Of a stretch of DNA of 6,732 bases, positions 1-6,577 are shown piece by piece. Below the pieces are notes generated by a model, which saw only the letters and a program-made list of their open reading frames with translations, had not been told where the DNA came from and ran no database searches. Every line of letters starts with the position of its first letter. The first letter of the stretch is position 1. Made by a program: the position numbers and the translations under genes. The DNA is from Pseudomonadota bacterium (lineage in GTDB: Bacteria; Bdellovibrionota_C; UBA2361; OMIW01): positions 1-6,732 of the forward strand of contig OMIW01000033.1 in assembly GCA_900299205.1 (NCBI GenBank). The letters run 5' to 3'.

Positions 1-1
1 G

Positions 2-229
2 TGCCACTGCATCTGGTGCCACTGTCGAACCGAAATCGCTCTCGAACGAATTCGCAATCGGACGGGCGATCCCTCTGATGCGACCGAAGAGATTCGTGCC
101 CGACAGGAGGCGATTGCGTCTTTTCCAACAGGCCAATGGCAGGTGTTGTCGACGGACGGGACTCGGGAGGAGGTTGCTGCTTCGATTTCGTCAAAACCCT
201 TCGAATGGCTGAGACGGAACCATTTTTAA
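2..229 (+). CDS. C-terminal part of an AAA_33-type P-loop kinase-like protein (5' truncated by window)
   Basis: A frame open from the window edge ends at TAA 227-229 and gives 75 residues. The segment WCHCRTEIALERIRNRTGDP (residues 5-24), followed at once by SDAT (25-28) and a Gln at 35, fits the C-terminal part of AAA_33 zeta-toxin/kinase-like ATPases. That family carries an arginine-rich 'R.R...DPSDA' lid-like stretch after the P-loop domain, and it is often fused to an aminoglycoside-phosphotransferase-like domain. The Walker A motif and any fused domain would lie upstream, outside the window, so neither substrate nor fusion can be judged. The protein is probably cytosolic; no membrane segment is visible. 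It overlaps the longest reading of the next ORF (from 136) but not that gene's likely start at 400. The N-terminal Cys/His cluster partly reflects a 9-base direct repeat at 1-9 and 16-24. The family call is moderately sure; specific function is unknown. Confidence 0.72.
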   Translation, partial: CHCIWCHCRTEIALERIRNRTGDPSDATEEIRARQEAIASFPTGQWQVLSTDGTREEVAASISSKPFEWLRRNHF

Positions 230-294
230 CCGCCCTGCGAGAGGCTCTCCAACTGGGTTCCTCCGAAGCTAACAAGGTATCTCCCGAAAGGTTG

Positions 295-323
295 TTGCGA
301 GTTTCATCTTCTTTTCGTATGAG
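295..323 (+). promoter_or_regulatory. Weak candidate sigma-70 promoter for the M3 peptidase gene
   Basis: TTGCGA (295-300) and TATGAG (318-323) lie 17 bases apart, each matching four of six consensus positions. Transcription would start near 330, leaving about 70 bases of leader before GTG 400 and excluding the upstream in-frame starts at 136, 205 and 319. Matches this loose occur by chance, so this only mildly supports the start choice. Confidence 0.18.
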
Positions 324-399
324 AAGGGACATGTTATTCCGTCCTGCTGAGGCACCAAATCCTCGGCGAAGCAAACGTCGAACCGTTCGAGAGACTCCC

Positions 400-2460
400 G
401 TGACCCCGACTCCCCAGCAAAACCCCCTCGTCGACATCCCGCTTAAAATTCCCTTTTCAGATCTTAAGCCTGAGCATATCGAGCCGGCGGTGGAGACGTT
501 GATAGAGCGTTCCGACGGGAATATCGCCGCACTTGAGGCCCTCAATGTTTCCCCAACCTTTGCCAATTTTATCGATCCTCTCGAGCGAGCATCCGAAAAC
601 CTTGAACTTACCGCCTCGGTTGTTAGTCACCTTGAGTCGGTCAACGCGACGCCAGAGTGGCGGGAAGCCTACAACGCTATTCAGGGGCCCCTTAGCCTCT
701 TTTCCTCCCGGGTTACACTCTCCGAGCCGCTCTGGAAGCTGCTTCGCGCGTTCTCTTCGAGTGATCAGATGGCCGCTCTCTCTCCCGTCGAGAAGCGATA
801 CGTCACCAAGTTGCTCGATGATTTTAAGCGACAGGGAGCAGAGCTTTCTCCGGAAAAAAAGGACCGACTCAAAGCAATCGATGTTGAACTAGCCGAGGTC
901 ACGGCGAAATTCGCCCAAAATACCCTCGATGCGACGAATCAGATCCAGTGGGTATTCCCCGATGCAGACAGACTCAAAGGTCTGCCGGCGACCGCTCTCG
1001 ATGGTGCTGCGCAGAGTGCGCGGGATAAGGGACTCTCCGGATATCGGCTTACCCTTCACGCTCCAAGTTACGGCGCAGCGATGACCTATCTGGATGATCC
1101 GAAGTTACGCGAAGAGATGTATCACGCCTATGTGACGCGCGCCTCCTCGGGGGCGACCGATAATGCTCCTCACCTTCTTCGGATCATAGAGCTCAGACGC
1201 GAGCGGGCTGAGCTCTTGGGATTCCCCTCATACGCCGATTTGGTCCTCGATGATCGTATGGCAAAAAAGGGGGAAACGGCGCGAGCGTTTTTGAATACTC
1301 TTAAAGACCGGGTTGCCGATCAGGCTGCGGAGGAAAATAAAGAGCTCCTTGCTTTTCGGCGTTCTCTGGAGGGCGCGGATGCTCCCGAGCTAAAGCCGTG
1401 GGATGTCGGTTATTACGCAGAAAAGCAACGTCAGGCGCTCTATCATTTTGATGAGGAGGCGGTTCGGGCCTATTTCCCGCTCGATAAGGTCCAGAAGGGA
1501 CTTTTTGAAGTTCTTCAAACGTTGTACGGCGTTTCTATTACCCCGGGCTCGCAGCCGGTCTGGCACCCCGAGGTTCACTCCCACGATATGCACGACGGTA
1601 ATGGACATTTTATCGGATCGTTTTATACCGATCTTTTCCCTCGCGAATCGAAGCGGGGTGGCGCGTGGATGGGAGAGTTTGTACACGGCAGACCAGATGC
1701 ACAAAACGGCGCACTCTCGCCACATCTTGGCCTCGTATGCGCTAACTTCACTCCACCCACCGACTCGCGGCCGTCACTCCTCACTCATGATGAAGTAAAC
1801 ACCCTCTTCCACGAATTTGGTCATTTAATGCACCACATGTTAAGCACGGTGCCGATCCCGTCTCTTGGAGGGACGCGGGTCGCCTGGGATTTTGTTGAGC
1901 TTCCCTCTCAGATAATGGAGAACTGGACCTGGAGACCTGAGGTTATCGACCTTCTCTCCTCTCACCACCAGACGGGCGAGAAGATGCCAAAAGAGCTCTT
2001 TGACAAGATGACGGAAGCACGAAATTTTCGAAGTGCGAATTTCCTCATGCGTCAGATCGGATTTGGCCTTCTCGATCTTGCTTTGCACATCGATTATCGC
2101 CCGGATAAAGATGGCGATCTTCTCGCCTACTGTCGTCAAATTGCCGAGCCGTTCTCCCCAGCACCGCTGACACCGGATTACGCGATGATAACCACCTTCT
2201 CGCACCTTTTTTCCTCCTCTGTCGGGTACAGCGCCGGTTATTACTCGTATCTGTGGGCAGAAGTCCTTGACGCCGATGCCTACTCACGATTTGAGCAAGA
2301 GGGTATCTTTAATCCACAAACCGGCGCCGCCCTCCGAGATTCCATTCTGAGCAAGGGAAACAGCGACGATCCCATGACTCTCTTTAAAGCCTTCATGGGC
2401 CGCGAACCCTCCGTCGAGGCGCTCTTGCGAAGGGCGGGGATTGTGGTTGCTGATGAGTAG
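400..2460 (+). CDS. M3 family zinc metallopeptidase (oligopeptidase A / peptidyl-dipeptidase Dcp type)
   Basis: This is a cytosolic zinc peptidase that should cleave short peptides late in protein turnover. From GTG 400 it has 686 residues, close to the roughly 680 usual for the family. The N-terminus NPLVDIPLKIPFSDLKPEHI is the typical family opening. The metal site is HEFGH at 471-475 (zinc ligands H471 and H475, catalytic E472). The third ligand is probably E500 in FVELPSQIMENW, 29 residues after the first His as in thimet oligopeptidase. Also present are GSFYTDLFPRE...KRGGAWM (about 406-425) and the substrate-binding tyrosine region GYSAGYYSYLWAEVLDADAY from 609. There is no signal peptide. 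The frame is open back to ATG 136, with ATGs at 205, 319 and 331. I prefer GTG 400 because the extra 88 residues do not look like the family and GAGAG (389-393) lies six bases upstream. I cannot separate oligopeptidase A from Dcp by eye. Confidence 0.93.
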   Translation: MTPTPQQNPLVDIPLKIPFSDLKPEHIEPAVETLIERSDGNIAALEALNVSPTFANFIDPLERASENLELTASVVSHLESVNATPEWREAYNAIQGPLSLFSSRVTLSEPLWKLLRAFSSSDQMAALSPVEKRYVTKLLDDFKRQGAELSPEKKDRLKAIDVELAEVTAKFAQNTLDATNQIQWVFPDADRLKGLPATALDGAAQSARDKGLSGYRLTLHAPSYGAAMTYLDDPKLREEMYHAYVTRASSGATDNAPHLLRIIELRRERAELLGFPSYADLVLDDRMAKKGETARAFLNTLKDRVADQAAEENKELLAFRRSLEGADAPELKPWDVGYYAEKQRQALYHFDEEAVRAYFPLDKVQKGLFEVLQTLYGVSITPGSQPVWHPEVHSHDMHDGNGHFIGSFYTDLFPRESKRGGAWMGEFVHGRPDAQNGALSPHLGLVCANFTPPTDSRPSLLTHDEVNTLFHEFGHLMHHMLSTVPIPSLGGTRVAWDFVELPSQIMENWTWRPEVIDLLSSHHQTGEKMPKELFDKMTEARNFRSANFLMRQIGFGLLDLALHIDYRPDKDGDLLAYCRQIAEPFSPAPLTPDYAMITTFSHLFSSSVGYSAGYYSYLWAEVLDADAYSRFEQEGIFNPQTGAALRDSILSKGNSDDPMTLFKAFMGREPSVEALLRRAGIVVADE

Positions 2461-2487
2461 GCGATAAGTTTGTTGGGAGGATGAGCA

Positions 2488-2845
2488 GTGCTCTTTTTAG
2501 GTGCCCTAGAAGAGAAAACACGAATCCACTTATCCTTTAAAAGGTGAGTAGAGTGTGTGTTTTTTTGTCGCCGTGTGCGGGGTTAGCATAATTCTTGGGC
2601 CACTGATCATCACCATCCAACTTCTGTTGAACTATTCAACGCTTTTCCCTTACGAGGGTCTCTTTCGGACGACTCTCGGCGGCCGCCGGGTATAAACGGA
2701 GACTTTCGTCGGCTATATCAACAGGTTGCAGGAGCTCTCGCGGTTCTGCAGAGATTTTTTTGCCGATATTTCGTCGCCCTATCAGGAGATACCCTCAGAT
2801 TCCTTCACCCATCAAGAGGTGTCAGAGACCCCGCGAAAGGTGTAG
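2488..2845 (+). pseudogene. Possible decayed gene for a small membrane protein (fragments in two frames)
   Basis: GGGAGG (2475-2480) lies seven bases before GTG 2488, an ideal ribosome-site spacing, but that frame encodes only 19 residues (MLFLGALEEKTRIHLSFKR) before TGA 2545-2547. The adjacent frame is then open from 2552. From GTG 2555 it gives VCFFVAVCGVSIILGPLIIT and on through TIQLLLNYSTLFPYEG, a hydrophobic helix-like run, up to TAA 2693-2695. Beyond that stop the same frame stays open as TETFVGYINRLQELSRFCRD, then DFFADISSPYQEIPS and further, to TAG 2843-2845, and reads like a soluble domain. One frameshift plus one stop would join these into about 118 codons. I recognise no family. 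It could equally be chance open frames, or the first 19 codons could be a leader peptide. Confidence 0.25.
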
Positions 2846-2887
2846 TCACTGCAACGCTCTCGCCGACCACGGGATCTCTCGGTCGCC

Positions 2888-2915
2888 TTGATTCCCTTTC
2901 GAGGTGTGAGATAAT
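2888..2915 (+). promoter_or_regulatory. Candidate extended -10 promoter for proBA
   Basis: TTGATT (2888-2893) and GATAAT (2910-2915) are separated by 16 bases, and TG sits one base before the -10 hexamer (2907-2908), the extended -10 arrangement. Transcription would begin near 2922. That would leave GTG 2928 nearly leaderless and place its GAGG ribosome site (2917-2920) upstream of the transcript start, so this promoter and the GTG start do not fit together easily. If the promoter is real, ATG 2961, with about 39 bases of leader, is the better start. The match is by eye only. Confidence 0.33.
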
Positions 2916-2927
2916 TGAGGTCCGTTC

Positions 2928-4100
2928 GTGAACCGTTTCCCTCATCTTTTTATCCACGCTATGGAACCCCTCCTCATCCGCAGTGACCCTATCCGCCGCA
3001 TCGTCGTTAAGGTCGGCAGTAGCTCGGTCACTGAGGACAATCGCGCCCTCTCTCACCGACAAATGAGCGACATAGCCCAACTTGTCGCGTCGTTGACTGC
3101 TGACGGGGTTGAGACGATTCTGGTCTCCTCGGGAGCTGTCGCCGCAGGAACACACGCCCTTCAGCTCGCGACCAAGCCAACTACTGTTTCTCTAAAGCAG
3201 TCAGCTGCGGCAATCGGCCAGGGGCTCTTGATGCAGACGTATACCGAGCTATTCCGCCAGCACGGATTGCTCGCCGCTCAGATACTTCTGACTCGGTATG
3301 ATTTTTCCCGCCGCCAGTCGTACAACAACGCCCTTGATACCCTTGAGGCGTTACTGAGCCACCGCGCGGTTCCGGTGATTAACGAAAACGATACGGTCGT
3401 CCTCTCGGATCACTCGTTCGGGGACAACGATATGCTTTCGGCGCTCGTCGCTGCTCTTGTTCATGCCGACCTTTTGATTATCCTCACGGATGTGGATGGA
3501 CTGTATGATGCCGACCCACGGGTATTTCCGAGCGCAAAGCGGATTCCGCTTGTGACTGAGGTTACCGACGCTCTTCGTGGTCTCGCCACGGGCAGCGGAT
3601 CGCGGGTCGGCACCGGCGGGATGGCAGCGAAGGTTCGGGCGGCAGAGCGTGCCCTGGGATTGGGAGTGCCGGTTTTTGTCGGAACCGCACGGGGATCTCT
3701 TGCGCCGATTCTTGCGGGAGAGGGGGCGGGAACGTACTTTGGAGAAAAAGGCAGTACAACCGCCGGCAGCTCATCGCCAGGGAGAAAGCTACAGTGGATT
3801 GCATTTCATTCTCCAGTGAGTGGTCGGGTCACGATCGATGAGGGCGCGGCCCGCGCAGTACGGACGGAGCAACGTAGTTTACTGCCGGCGGGAGTGATCA
3901 CAAGCGAGGGTTCGTTCAACAGGGGAGATGTCGTAGAGCTTTACTCCTCGGAAGGTCTCTTTATCGGAAGGGGGATTGTCAACTATACCTCATCGCAACT
4001 GACCGCTGCCCTCGGTCGCCCGACTTCGTTCGCCCGCGAGTCGTTGGGGGTCGCGCGTGATGAGGTAGTTCATCGGGATGATTTGGCAGTGATGGTCTAA
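2928..4100 (+). CDS. proB: Glutamate 5-kinase (gamma-glutamyl kinase) with PUA domain
   Basis: ProB phosphorylates L-glutamate with ATP to gamma-glutamyl phosphate, the first and usually proline-inhibited step of proline synthesis, in the cytosol. Counted from GTG 2928 (390 residues), the amino-acid-kinase domain begins with IVVKVGSSSVT (25-35). It contains SSGAVAAG, AAIGQGLLM, VINENDTV, FGDNDMLSALVAAL, LTDVDGLYDADPR and GTGGMAAK, all hallmark segments for nucleotide and glutamate binding. A C-terminal PUA domain starts near residue 285 and ends with DEVVHRDDLAVMV, so the two-domain form is complete. GTG 2928 has GAGG seven bases upstream. The alternative ATG 2961 gives 379 residues, nearer the E. 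coli length of 367, but lacks an evident ribosome site. The extra MNRFPHLFIHA is not family-like, so the start stays open. proA follows about 80 bases downstream, probably in the same operon. Confidence 0.96.
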   Translation: MNRFPHLFIHAMEPLLIRSDPIRRIVVKVGSSSVTEDNRALSHRQMSDIAQLVASLTADGVETILVSSGAVAAGTHALQLATKPTTVSLKQSAAAIGQGLLMQTYTELFRQHGLLAAQILLTRYDFSRRQSYNNALDTLEALLSHRAVPVINENDTVVLSDHSFGDNDMLSALVAALVHADLLIILTDVDGLYDADPRVFPSAKRIPLVTEVTDALRGLATGSGSRVGTGGMAAKVRAAERALGLGVPVFVGTARGSLAPILAGEGAGTYFGEKGSTTAGSSSPGRKLQWIAFHSPVSGRVTIDEGAARAVRTEQRSLLPAGVITSEGSFNRGDVVELYSSEGLFIGRGIVNYTSSQLTAALGRPTSFARESLGVARDEVVHRDDLAVMV

Positions 4101-4181
4101 TCGCGCCCGTTCAGGTTGAGAGTCCCTCCTCACTGCGACCGAGAAGGGGAATAGATCGAGCAGTTGGGAGAATCAATTTGT

Positions 4182-5492
4182 ATGATGGAAAGTCAGATAC
4201 CCTCGAACAAAGCGGTCACCGAGAACGAGCTATTGACGAAGGGCGGCGCATGCAAATCAGCGACCGTGACCCTCCGTCGCTCACCACTCACCCAACGTAA
4301 TGCAGCGCTCGCTGAAATCGCCCAGAGATTGAGTTCAAACACACCGCTGATTCTTGAGTCGAATCACCGAGACGTAGTGGCTGCCCGAGAAGCGAACCTT
4401 TCGACAGCGATGATCGATAGGCTTACCCTCACTGAGCAGCGCATCCGAGGAATGGCGACCGCTCTCGAAGATCTCATCGCTCTTCCTGATCCGTTGGGAG
4501 TGGTCCTCGATTCCTGGACCCGTCCCAACGGCATTCAGATAGAAAAAGTGCGCGTCCCTCTCGGCGTGATCGGGATTATTTATGAGGCGCGACCAAACGT
4601 GACCGTCGATGCCGCGGCAATCGGGATTAAGTCCGGAAATGGGGTCGTATTGCGCGGGAGCCGATCAACCTTGGCAACAAACCTCGTGCTCGTCTCTCTC
4701 ATGCAGGATTCGCTCGAGTCAGTAGAACTTCCGCGAAGCTCTACCGAGCTTATCACCGACCCCTCTCCCTCTGCCGCTCGTGACATGATGGAGCTGCACG
4801 GCATCATCGATGTGCTCGTACCAAGAGGAGGAGCGCGTCTTATTCAGGAGGTACGGAGGAACGCACGGATTCCCGTTCTCGAGACTGGCGAGGGAAATTG
4901 CCACCTCTATATCCATCAATCGGCTAGTCCCTCGATGGCGGTATCGATCGCTCTGAACGCCAAAACAAGTCGCCCTTCGGTGTGCAACGCCATTGAGACT
5001 ATCTTGATAGATGAAGCATGGGCGGAGGATCATCTGGGAGATCTCCTCATCGCGCTCCACGGCGCATCGGTTGAATGTCGGTGTTGTGAGCAGACCCGAG
5101 AGATAGCTTCCCGGTTGCTCCAGGGTGCCGCTCATCCGTGGCTTATTTCCGCCAGTGAGGAGGACTATGCGACCGAGTTTCTCGACCTCCAGGTTGCGGT
5201 AAAAATAGTTTCAGGTTTAGCCGAAGCGGTTGAGCACATCGCGCGATACACGACTCATCACTCCGAGGCGATAGTCGCCGAGGATTCAGCCGCGGCGGAG
5301 ACCTTCTTCTCGGCGGTTGATGCAGCCGCTGTGTATCACAACGCTTCAACCCGATTTACCGATGGAGGTGAGTTTGGATTCGGAGCTGAATTAGGAATCA
5401 GCACCCAAAAGCTCCACGCTCGTGGGCCTCTCGGATTACCGGAGCTCTGTTCGTATACATATAGGATCCGGGGCGCGGGCCAGATCCGATGA
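4182..5492 (+). CDS. proA: Gamma-glutamyl phosphate reductase (glutamate-5-semialdehyde dehydrogenase)
   Basis: ProA uses NADPH to reduce gamma-glutamyl phosphate to glutamate-5-semialdehyde, which cyclises to pyrroline-5-carboxylate for ProC. It belongs to the aldehyde dehydrogenase superfamily and usually works with ProB on the labile intermediate. From ATG 4182 there are 436 residues (E. coli: 417). Visible hallmarks are GIIYEARPNVTVDAAAIGIK and SGNGVVLRGS (cofactor region), VPRGGARLIQEV, PVLETGEGNCH, and SRPSVCNAIET with the catalytic cysteine at 268. HHSEAIVAED is also present, as is the diagnostic C-terminus NASTRFTDGGEFGFGAELGI through STQKLHARGPLGLPELC to RGAGQIR. GGGAG (4166-4170) precedes ATG 4182 by 11 bases, slightly long; ATG 4185 and an in-frame TTG 4164 are alternatives. 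Spacing from proB and shared strand point to co-transcription. The stop overlaps the earliest ATG of the next ORF as ATGA. Confidence 0.96.
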   Translation: MMESQIPSNKAVTENELLTKGGACKSATVTLRRSPLTQRNAALAEIAQRLSSNTPLILESNHRDVVAAREANLSTAMIDRLTLTEQRIRGMATALEDLIALPDPLGVVLDSWTRPNGIQIEKVRVPLGVIGIIYEARPNVTVDAAAIGIKSGNGVVLRGSRSTLATNLVLVSLMQDSLESVELPRSSTELITDPSPSAARDMMELHGIIDVLVPRGGARLIQEVRRNARIPVLETGEGNCHLYIHQSASPSMAVSIALNAKTSRPSVCNAIETILIDEAWAEDHLGDLLIALHGASVECRCCEQTREIASRLLQGAAHPWLISASEEDYATEFLDLQVAVKIVSGLAEAVEHIARYTTHHSEAIVAEDSAAAETFFSAVDAAAVYHNASTRFTDGGEFGFGAELGISTQKLHARGPLGLPELCSYTYRIRGAGQIR

Positions 5493-6274
5493 TTGATGGG
5501 GATCTCAGTGCTTCTGCATATCGCATGGTCTATAAAATGATTTATATGAAATCCCGCTCTAGGGTTAAAGCTTACGTAGGGATTTGCATTTTAGTGTCCA
5601 TTTGTTTTCCACTATATTACATTAGTTACGATTTCGTTAATATTTCCATTCAGCTTCCGGAAAGTTCCAAGCAAATTATTGGAAAATATGAATTTCCCAT
5701 TAGCACGAGGCATTTCAATCCTTTGCTAATAATTCTCGGTGTTGGTTTTGTTTTCATCTGGGGCTTGATCAACTTATGGGTACAAATTCAATTTTTCAAG
5801 AAACCAGGGAAATTCGGCGTGACCCAATATATAATCAGCGCGTTTTTTTCATTTGTAGCAACTGTGGGGCTTTCATCACCAATATGCATATTTCAAACTT
5901 TTAAAGAGCAACAGTTTTTAAAATTTAAAGAAAGCCAATCGTTGTTGATCAACCAAGATGGCTTGCAAATTCCTTTTTTTCTGATATTTGGAGATCCCTC
6001 TCCATTCGAATTTATCAGTCACCCGATTCAAAAAATGATGGTTAAAAACACGCCCAGTATTGAAGTAAAATGGGACCAAATTGTAAGCTGGAAAGTAATA
6101 TCTATTCATGGGTCGCGTGCTGTGCACAGACTGTATAGAGTAAGATTCTTAGATGCTAGTGAGATTCTCTTAGATCGAACCTTATTGTGCCAAGCCTGTG
6201 ATGTTAGGATTGTAGAAATTTTATCTTCATATATTGGCAATCGCCTGACAGTAGAAGACGATCTTCTAGATTGA
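5489..6274 (+). CDS. Hypothetical membrane protein with three predicted helices and a possible C-terminal PH-like domain
   Basis: I do not recognise a named family. From ATG 5489 there are 261 residues. Hydrophobic segments at about 28-47, 78-98 and 112-135 predict three membrane helices, with a basic stretch (KSRSRVK, 21-27) just before the first, which suggests a cytoplasmic N-terminus. The soluble remainder (about 150-250) alternates short strands: SLLINQDGLQI, a loop, IEVKWDQIVSWKVISI, then LYRVRFLDASEILLD, then a C-terminal helix. 'Strand-G-strand ... W..I..' followed by paired strands and a final helix resembles bacterial PH-like domains of small membrane proteins; this is inference from pattern only. 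ATG 5489 overlaps the proA stop as ATGA but has no clear ribosome site. ATGs at 5525, 5537 and 5546 are plausible, and the AT-rich composition begins about there. The DNA is far AT-richer than its neighbours (14 G/C of 60 at 5881-5940), suggesting acquisition or weak constraint. Confidence 0.78.
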   Translation: MIDGDLSASAYRMVYKMIYMKSRSRVKAYVGICILVSICFPLYYISYDFVNISIQLPESSKQIIGKYEFPISTRHFNPLLIILGVGFVFIWGLINLWVQIQFFKKPGKFGVTQYIISAFFSFVATVGLSSPICIFQTFKEQQFLKFKESQSLLINQDGLQIPFFLIFGDPSPFEFISHPIQKMMVKNTPSIEVKWDQIVSWKVISIHGSRAVHRLYRVRFLDASEILLDRTLLCQACDVRIVEILSSYIGNRLTVEDDLLD

Positions 6275-6577
6275 AAATATCTCCAGTCATAGATTCGTGG
6301 GTGCCGAGTTCCGTCATGATCTAACAAATTTTCTTCGTGATTTTTTTCAGAGATAGATAGCCTTTGTTGAGCGGTGTAACGACAGGGTAGTGCGTAAGGT
6401 TTTTCTACTGGTCGTATTTGCTCGACTGATACTTCCTTTCAAACCCTTAAACACCAGATTCGGTTATAGCTCTAATCCTCGTGCCTACCATTTGGATATC
6501 GGCATATCGGCGGGCGAGGCAACGGCCCAAAAACCTGTAAAACGTTTCTAAGTGCCCATCACGGCGGCGGATCGCGA
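6275..6577. other. 303-base region between convergent genes, no gene identified
   Basis: Both strands are broken by frequent stops and I see no recognisable protein, RNA gene or transposon end. A run of seven T at about 6341-6347 lacks a GC-rich hairpin before it, so it is not a convincing terminator for the upstream gene. A short tandem repeat of ATATCGGC (6496-6503, 6504-6511) and a self-complementary AAACGTTT (6540-6547) are visible but may be chance. Composition returns from AT-rich to the level of the rest of the window across this stretch. Confidence 0.5.

Larger units (their letters stand above)
2461..2927. other. 467-base gap between the M3 peptidase and proB, without an intact gene
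   Basis: The longest non-coding stretch on this side of the window. It contains a possible decayed small ORF (2488-2845), a perfect 12-base GC palindrome CGGCGGCCGCCG (2677-2688, including a NotI-type GCGGCCGC), a weak inverted repeat CGACC/GGTCG (2864-2868 with 2881-2885), and a candidate promoter before proB. I found no clear rho-independent terminator after the peptidase and no T-box-like consensus, so proline-responsive attenuation is not supported. The length and the candidate promoter suggest proBA is transcribed separately from the peptidase. Confidence 0.6.

Noticed and set aside
1403-1798. Alternative + strand frame of 131 codons inside the peptidase gene
   Set aside because: It overlaps conserved peptidase sequence up to the zinc motif in the correct frame, and its translation is arginine/serine-rich, as expected of an off-frame reading.
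2805-3155. Reverse-strand open frame of 116 codons across the start of proB
   Set aside because: It lies mostly antisense to the strongly recognisable ProB kinase domain and has a low-complexity, charge-rich translation with no motif; it is a shadow of proB.
4101-4181. Attenuator or terminator between proB and proA
   Set aside because: Only a four-base pairing (CCCT with AGGG) over a long loop is visible, with no T-run; it does not support transcription stopping between the genes.
4719-5135. Reverse-strand open frame of 138 codons inside proA
   Set aside because: It is fully antisense to conserved ProA motifs, including the catalytic cysteine region, and its translation shows no domain.
6320-6350. 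T-run as a rho-independent terminator after the AT-rich gene
   Set aside because: No GC-rich stem precedes the seven T residues; the nearby self-complementarity is short and AT-rich.
5489-6400. AT-rich segment as an insertion sequence or genomic island with att repeats
   Set aside because: I could find no transposase or integrase motif, terminal inverted repeats or flanking direct repeats, and no tRNA gene is adjacent.
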